Assembly: GCA_026394935.1 (NCBI GenBank)
Contig: JAPLZR010000017.1
Location: 1-24,695, forward strand
Direction: 5' to 3'
DNA from: Candidatus Woesearchaeota archaeon
GTDB lineage: Archaea > Nanobdellota > Nanobdellia > Woesearchaeales > ARS49
Length of the DNA stretch: 24,695 nt
Positions 20,983-24,695 of this stretch are shown piece after piece. Both the position numbers and the translations under genes were made by a program. The notes below the pieces were generated by a model, which ran no database searches, was not told the DNA's origin, and was given only the letters and a program-made list of their open reading frames with translations. The number at the start of each line of letters is the position of its first letter. The stretch's first letter is position 1.

Positions 20983-22173
20983 TTATTTAGAAGTTAGAAT
21001 CTCAACAACATCCCTGTTTTTCAACACAGTATCCCTGCCAATCTTCCTCCTGGTCTTAACATCAATCGCTGCAACAAAATTAGTCGCCAAATCCGTATGA
21101 ATTTTTGCAGCAAACTCGTACGCTGTAGTGCCAGGAGACATCAGGAAACAATCAGGCAAAACCCTGCCCTGACTATCAGTAAGCTTGCCAACACCGCCAG
21201 GAAACACGGTAATGTATCTCAAAAGCTGGAAAACAGCAGTATCAATCGCTTCCTGAACACCAGTACTGCCATACTTGTCAAGGAACTTCTGCACAAAATC
21301 CAAAGCATTCTTCTGCTTATCACCCAATTGCCCGATAACATCAAACTTCGAACTGCCAGGAAGATAATTGATAAGCTTCTTGTTATTAGCTTCCTTCAAA
21401 GCAAGCTCACATTCTGAACTGACAGGCACAATCAAATATTCAGGAAACTGCGCCCTGCACCTCTCCAGATTAGAGTGAGCAGCAGGAATATCCATCTTAT
21501 TAGCAATAATCAGCATTGGCTTAGTCCTTGTTCTAATCAGCATAGCCAGCTGGTGAAGATTTTCCTCAGTCCAGCTAATCGGCGTTTCAGAATCAAGCTT
21601 CAAAGAAGCAATCGCATCTTTCACCAAAACCTCTGTAACCCTCAACCCTGAAAGCTGTTTAGCAAGAGCCTGAATAACGTTCAATTTCTCCTGCTGAATA
21701 GACCTTGCAAACTTCTCCCAACCCTTCTTGATAATACTCAAAATCCACATATCAAGCTCGATCTCAAGAAATTTTATATCAAAAGCAGGATCATAACTGC
21801 CAGGCTGAATAGGCTCACCCTTCTCATTCGTGCTTCCGCTCATATCAACAACATGAATAAAAGCATCAGCCTGACGCAAATCATCCAAGAACTGGTTGCC
21901 CATACCCTTGCCCTCGTGCGCGCCAGGAACAAGACCTGCAACATCTATAACTTCCACAGGCACAAACCGCTTCTTATTCATACACATACCCATCCTTGGA
22001 TTGCACTGAGCGTTAAATTCCCCGCAAACACAATCTATCTTGACAAAAGCAACACCATGATTAGGCTTAATAGTAGCGAACGGATAATCAGCTATCAAAA
22101 CATCAGCCAAAGTAAGAGCTTTAAAGAACGTGCTCTTCCCAACATTCGCCTTTCCAACGATTCCTACAAGCAT
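20983..22173 (-). CDS. YchF-type GTP/ATP-binding protein (Obg superfamily)
   Basis: Translation-associated P-loop NTPase. The 396-aa product has G1 GIVGKANVGKSTFF at 4-17, G3 DVAGLVPGAHEGKGMGNQFL (about 78-97), G4 NKMD near 237, and a C-terminal TGS domain ending GRDTVLKNRDVVEILTSK. A Cys cluster (CVCGEFNAQCNPRMGMC, about 48-64) after the first switch is usual in the archaeal form and may bind metal or sense redox. The archaeal YchF-like group binds ribosomes. The TATA-like TTTAATATA is centred about 27 bases before the ATG. It converges on the diguanylate cyclase with one base between the stops. Confidence 0.92.
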   Translation of the reverse strand: MLVGIVGKANVGKSTFFKALTLADVLIADYPFATIKPNHGVAFVKIDCVCGEFNAQCNPRMGMCMNKKRFVPVEVIDVAGLVPGAHEGKGMGNQFLDDLRQADAFIHVVDMSGSTNEKGEPIQPGSYDPAFDIKFLEIELDMWILSIIKKGWEKFARSIQQEKLNVIQALAKQLSGLRVTEVLVKDAIASLKLDSETPISWTEENLHQLAMLIRTRTKPMLIIANKMDIPAAHSNLERCRAQFPEYLIVPVSSECELALKEANNKKLINYLPGSSKFDVIGQLGDKQKNALDFVQKFLDKYGSTGVQEAIDTAVFQLLRYITVFPGGVGKLTDSQGRVLPDCFLMSPGTTAYEFAAKIHTDLATNFVAAIDVKTRRKIGRDTVLKNRDVVEILTSK

Positions 22174-22249
22174 ATTCTGTTGCGAATAGAGCGATTATAT
22201 TAAATTTGCTCCCGTTACGTTTATAAACTCCCGTTCTTATTAAACCCGC

Positions 22250-22861
22250 ATGGCAATGCCAATAAAGCACAGGTTTGCTGATAAAGAGATGATAAAAGTC
22301 GCGGACTGGGGACTCAGAACCCGAGACGCGTACAATATGATGTACGTTTACCTCATGGCACACGACTGGGTTGTAGAAGAAGACTGGGCACCAAGAGAAG
22401 AAATGTACTTCCCTGAAACATTCTACGTGCAAAGAGACAATCCAACAATGGGAAAAGAAATATGGATAAGATGGCGCATGACAAAGAAACCACCAGGAGC
22501 AGGTCCAGGCCCGTCACTCATAACTTACGTAATGGATTTAGACTGGAAACTAATAGGCCTAAAAGAAATAGAAGTCCCCTGGAAAGGACAGAAAATAAAA
22601 GCAGACAAATGCGAATTCGAACTGCTCGCCCGCGCACAGATAGTGATAGACGCTGACAAAAAGTGGACCGCCTGGCCGTTTTCACACATAAAAAGCGTAC
22701 TCACAAAAAGAGTAATGAGACAAAAAATCCTGATGCACCGCAAAAACCTTTACAACGACGCATACAGACTGCGAGACCTGATATTCAACTATCTGAAGCT
22801 TGAGACGTTCATGCCAGTGAAGGAAGCAGGCGACTTCTACCTGAAGAGAACAATGGAGTAA
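22250..22861 (+). CDS. Unknown protein, member 1 of a three-paralogue operon
   Basis: The 203-aa soluble protein has no signal peptide or membrane helix. It is Trp/Tyr-rich and basic: DWVVEEDWAPREEMYFPETF at about 43-62, IWIRWRMTKKPPGAGPGPS at about 75-93, WKGQKIKADKCEFELLARAQ at about 117-136 and DADKKWTAWPF near 140-150. The same order (aromatic strand, 'xGkkxK' turn, 'D..kxW', helix) recurs in the next two genes. The start at 22250 rather than the ATG two codons later is supported by TTTATAAA (22220-22227) centred 26.5 bases upstream. Function unknown. The pattern suggests a beta-sheet domain followed by helices, and co-transcription suggests a complex. Confidence 0.8.
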   Translation: MAMPIKHRFADKEMIKVADWGLRTRDAYNMMYVYLMAHDWVVEEDWAPREEMYFPETFYVQRDNPTMGKEIWIRWRMTKKPPGAGPGPSLITYVMDLDWKLIGLKEIEVPWKGQKIKADKCEFELLARAQIVIDADKKWTAWPFSHIKSVLTKRVMRQKILMHRKNLYNDAYRLRDLIFNYLKLETFMPVKEAGDFYLKRTME

Positions 22862-22866
22862 TACAC

Positions 22867-23385
22867 ATGCCACTAAAATACCAACTGCCCTGCACTTACA
22901 TCAAACACAGAGGCTTCTTCAATTATGCCGAACTGCTGCAGAAAGTACGACAATGGTTCATTGATGACGACTTTGAAGTCTTAAACGTCCCAATCTACAA
23001 ACAAAAATTCCCGGCACCAACTGGAGTAGAGCACGAACTTACAATACACGGAGAAAAAACAGTCACCGAATACGTAAAATACCACATCGACGTCATGATA
23101 CGAGCAATGAACATGAGAGACATTGAAATCATCCACGAAGGCAAAAAAATGAAAATGCAGGAAGCACAACTGCAAATAGAAATAATCCCAGTGATTGAAT
23201 TTGACTGGCAAAAAAGATTCCAAGGACCAGCTCCATGGAAGAACTTCCTCAAAGCCCTGGACGAATTTTACAGGAAGCATATAATTAAATACAAGATTGA
23301 CGACTATTGGGAAGATATGGTACTGTTAAAAGCCAGCCAGCTCGCAAGAGTCATAAAAGAAACGCTTGGCGAAGAGGTAATCTAA
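22867..23385 (+). CDS. Unknown protein, member 2 of a three-paralogue operon
   Basis: The 172-aa soluble protein has no known motif. It shares the layout of its neighbours: an early aromatic segment (LLQKVRQWFIDDDFEVLNVP, about 23-42), a strand region, then MRDIEIIHEGKKMKMQEAQL (about 82-101), EFDWQKRF and a C-terminal helix pair with YRKHIIKYKIDDYWEDM. The HEGKKMKMQE stretch aligns with WKGQKIKADK of member 1 and RDGKKVKLQE of member 3. It begins 5 bases after the previous stop, with GGAG upstream as ribosome-binding site. The stop codon shares one base with the next start, so the genes are coupled. Function unknown. Confidence 0.8.
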   Translation: MPLKYQLPCTYIKHRGFFNYAELLQKVRQWFIDDDFEVLNVPIYKQKFPAPTGVEHELTIHGEKTVTEYVKYHIDVMIRAMNMRDIEIIHEGKKMKMQEAQLQIEIIPVIEFDWQKRFQGPAPWKNFLKALDEFYRKHIIKYKIDDYWEDMVLLKASQLARVIKETLGEEVI

Positions 23386-23888
23386 TGGCAGAACGAATGA
23401 TTGTCGTGGACAAGGAAAGACTAGATTACGAAGGATTATTCGAAGCAAAAGCACTATTCGACGTACTAAAACAATGGGCAACTGACAAAGGATACTGGCT
23501 CATTGAAAAAAAACACGGAGAAGCCACAAAACCAGAAGGCAAAGTCATAGACTTTGACATGGAACCCTTCAAAAAGTTCACTGATTACGCAAAAAGCATC
23601 ATCAAAATCCGAATGCAGTTCACAGACGTAAAAGACGCAATAGTCGAGCGCGACGGCAAAAAAGTCAAACTACAAGAAGGAAAAATGATCATGATAATAG
23701 ACGGAATCCTGGAAACCGATTACGAACACAGATGGGAAAGCAAGCCGGTGTTCTACACCCTCCGCACCATCTTTGAAAAATACCTTTACACTCCTTTTGT
23801 CTCAGGATTCGAACGCGGAGTCAAGGACGACGTCATGGCCCTAAAGAACAATGTTAAAGCCTTCCTGAACCTCACAAGATATGCGTGA
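23385..23888 (+). CDS. Unknown protein, member 3 of a three-paralogue operon
   Basis: The 167-aa soluble protein begins at the ATG in TAATG (one-base overlap with the preceding stop), with GAGGT upstream; a longer in-frame start inside the previous gene is rejected. It repeats the family layout: LFDVLKQWATDKGYWLIEKK (about 23-42), FTDVKDAIVERDGKKVKLQE (about 79-98), then IMIIDGILETDYEHRWESKP, and closing helices with LRTIFEKYLYTPFVSGFERG. Similarity to member 2 is clear in the central block and the EFDW/ETDY-x-x-(R)F/W element. The next gene starts within its last 8 bases. Function unknown. Confidence 0.8.
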   Translation: MAERMIVVDKERLDYEGLFEAKALFDVLKQWATDKGYWLIEKKHGEATKPEGKVIDFDMEPFKKFTDYAKSIIKIRMQFTDVKDAIVERDGKKVKLQEGKMIMIIDGILETDYEHRWESKPVFYTLRTIFEKYLYTPFVSGFERGVKDDVMALKNNVKAFLNLTRYA

Positions 23889-24624
23889 GGCGCTTTTACG
23901 CGGAATCTCAAGATTATGCTGGCTATTTCCACCACTAAAGCCAAACATAAGATATTCTGAAACACTTTCCCAAGACGAAGTTGATTTGTTCGCAACTTTT
24001 GTAAACGGCAGCATTCAAAATATCCTGCAAAATTTTGATTCCAAAGAACAAGAACACCAAATTTCAAAACTATTCAAATATTCAACCGGACTGTCAAAAA
24101 TAAAAAAAGAAGACGTTATCCAGATTGAGAACATACTTTCAGCTGCGTCCAGCAAAGACACAAACAGTTCTCCAGAAATGAAAGATGTTGTCGAATACCT
24201 GCGAAACAACAAAAAAACGTGGTGGTCACTCCACAATACCTATGAAAAAATCGTGAAAAACAACCTCACAAACACGTGCCCGCTGGCCACTGCAAAACTA
24301 CCAATTCTAGACAGACTGCTTCCATTCGGCTTCAAATTACACCAATTCCAGGAATTCCACAAACTGTTCCACGAAAGCATACACTACATACTTGAAAAGA
24401 ACCGCATCTGCCTGCACGATAAAGACCTTGATGAAGGACTCGTTGTCTTTCTGCACCAGCAAGTCATGGGCAAAAAAACCTGCGCGTTACATTACACCGG
24501 CGAAGAAGGAGAGAAATACCTGCAAAATGCAGAATTCTTTGAAAAACTGCTGAACAAATACCCACACATCACATTCCTGCCAATCATCAAGAATTCAAGC
24601 AGTGAAGAACTTAAAGCTCTATAA
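23881..24624 (+). CDS. Putative zinc metallopeptidase (gluzincin-like)
   Basis: The 247-aa protein, overlapping the previous gene by 8 bases, is mostly helical. FHKLFHESIHYILEKNR holds HESIH at 164-168 (HExxH), and KDLDEGLVVFLHQQV follows with E185, 16 residues after the second His. This 'HExxH...(D/s)EGlavfl' pairing is typical of gluzincin peptidases such as the peptidase-MA group. If real, H164, H168 and E185 bind zinc and E165 is the base. There is no signal peptide; residues 7-18 (RGISRLCWLFPP) are only weakly hydrophobic, so it is probably cytoplasmic. Overall homology was not recognised; the call rests on the motif. Its operon partners are the three paralogues, which may be substrates or regulators. 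Confidence 0.6.
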   Translation: MREALLRGISRLCWLFPPLKPNIRYSETLSQDEVDLFATFVNGSIQNILQNFDSKEQEHQISKLFKYSTGLSKIKKEDVIQIENILSAASSKDTNSSPEMKDVVEYLRNNKKTWWSLHNTYEKIVKNNLTNTCPLATAKLPILDRLLPFGFKLHQFQEFHKLFHESIHYILEKNRICLHDKDLDEGLVVFLHQQVMGKKTCALHYTGEEGEKYLQNAEFFEKLLNKYPHITFLPIIKNSSSEELKAL

Positions 24625-24695
24625 GCCTGCCTTTCTTTCCAACATTAACAACCAAAGTATTTCCGATCTTTTCCTCAATACCCTCTGCCTCGTGA
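24611..24695 (-). CDS. C-terminal end of a probable metallophosphoesterase (partial)
   Basis: On the minus strand the window edge opens in frame with 27 residues, from HEAEGIEEKIG to VNVGKKGRLIEL, then TAA at 24613-24611. The pattern 'H-x-x-x-G-x-x-x-x-x-g-x-t-x-v-v-N-x-G' is how calcineurin-like phosphoesterases (YfcE/MJ0936 type) end, where the His is the last metal ligand. The stop overlaps the end of the zincin gene by 14 bases (convergent). With only 27 residues visible, the family assignment is moderate. Confidence 0.6.
   Translation of the reverse strand, partial: HEAEGIEEKIGNTLVVNVGKKGRLIEL

Overview
The window is archaeal. It carries Rpo7, Spt4, ribosomal proteins eS24 and eS31, a class I (archaeal-type) CCA-adding enzyme, a NurA-domain protein, SecD/SecF without YajC, and TATA boxes about 26 bases upstream of many start codons. 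Small compact genes, many short membrane or Cys-rich proteins of unknown family, strong use of AGA/ATA codons and A/T-rich DNA suggest a DPANN-type archaeon (Woesearchaeales/Pacearchaeota-like). That placement is an inference, not a phylogenetic result.

Layout. 1-1399: an ABC-2 exporter (ATPase cut by the window edge, plus permease). 1396-5328: two small membrane proteins, a methyltransferase, a NurA-like protein, a small PF06695-type membrane protein and the CCA-adding enzyme. 5406-8321: a cation/proton antiporter, then the conserved archaeal information cluster PIN protein-Rpo7-Spt4-eS24-eS31. 8322-11366: an accessory stretch with two copies of a structured repeat element, a candidate structured RNA, tRNA-Thr(CGU) with a 12-nt intron, two Cys-containing exported proteins, a 47-aa protein, a 51-aa zinc-finger protein and an orphan 271-aa gene. 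11367-13081: two tandem single-pass paralogues and a site-2-type protease. 13107-18349: a degenerate DHH protein, CTP synthase, SecF and SecD. 18384-22173: a short NFACT/RqcH-like protein, 5S rRNA, a diguanylate cyclase and a YchF-type GTPase. 22250-24624: three mutually similar unknown proteins and a putative zincin, with the tail of a possible metallophosphoesterase on the other strand.

Promoter logic is readable. In many genes a TATA box is centred about 25-27 bases before the start codon, which implies leaderless mRNA. Three genes for small membrane/exported proteins instead have the TATA about 41-43 bases upstream and a GGTG-type ribosome binding site. Rpo7 has a roughly 49-nt leader with a hairpin.

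Most notable signal: two copies of a roughly 130-bp multi-hairpin element (8508-8647 and, inverted, 10961-11116) share 67 identical bases. They also contain one hairpin whose 7-bp stem differs between copies yet stays perfectly paired. Each copy is flanked by a direct repeat (25 bp and 17 bp). The inner repeat is the 5' end of an adjacent structured-RNA gene: tRNA-Thr in one case, an unidentified three-way-junction RNA in the other. This looks like an element that inserts at, and duplicates, the 5' ends of RNA genes.
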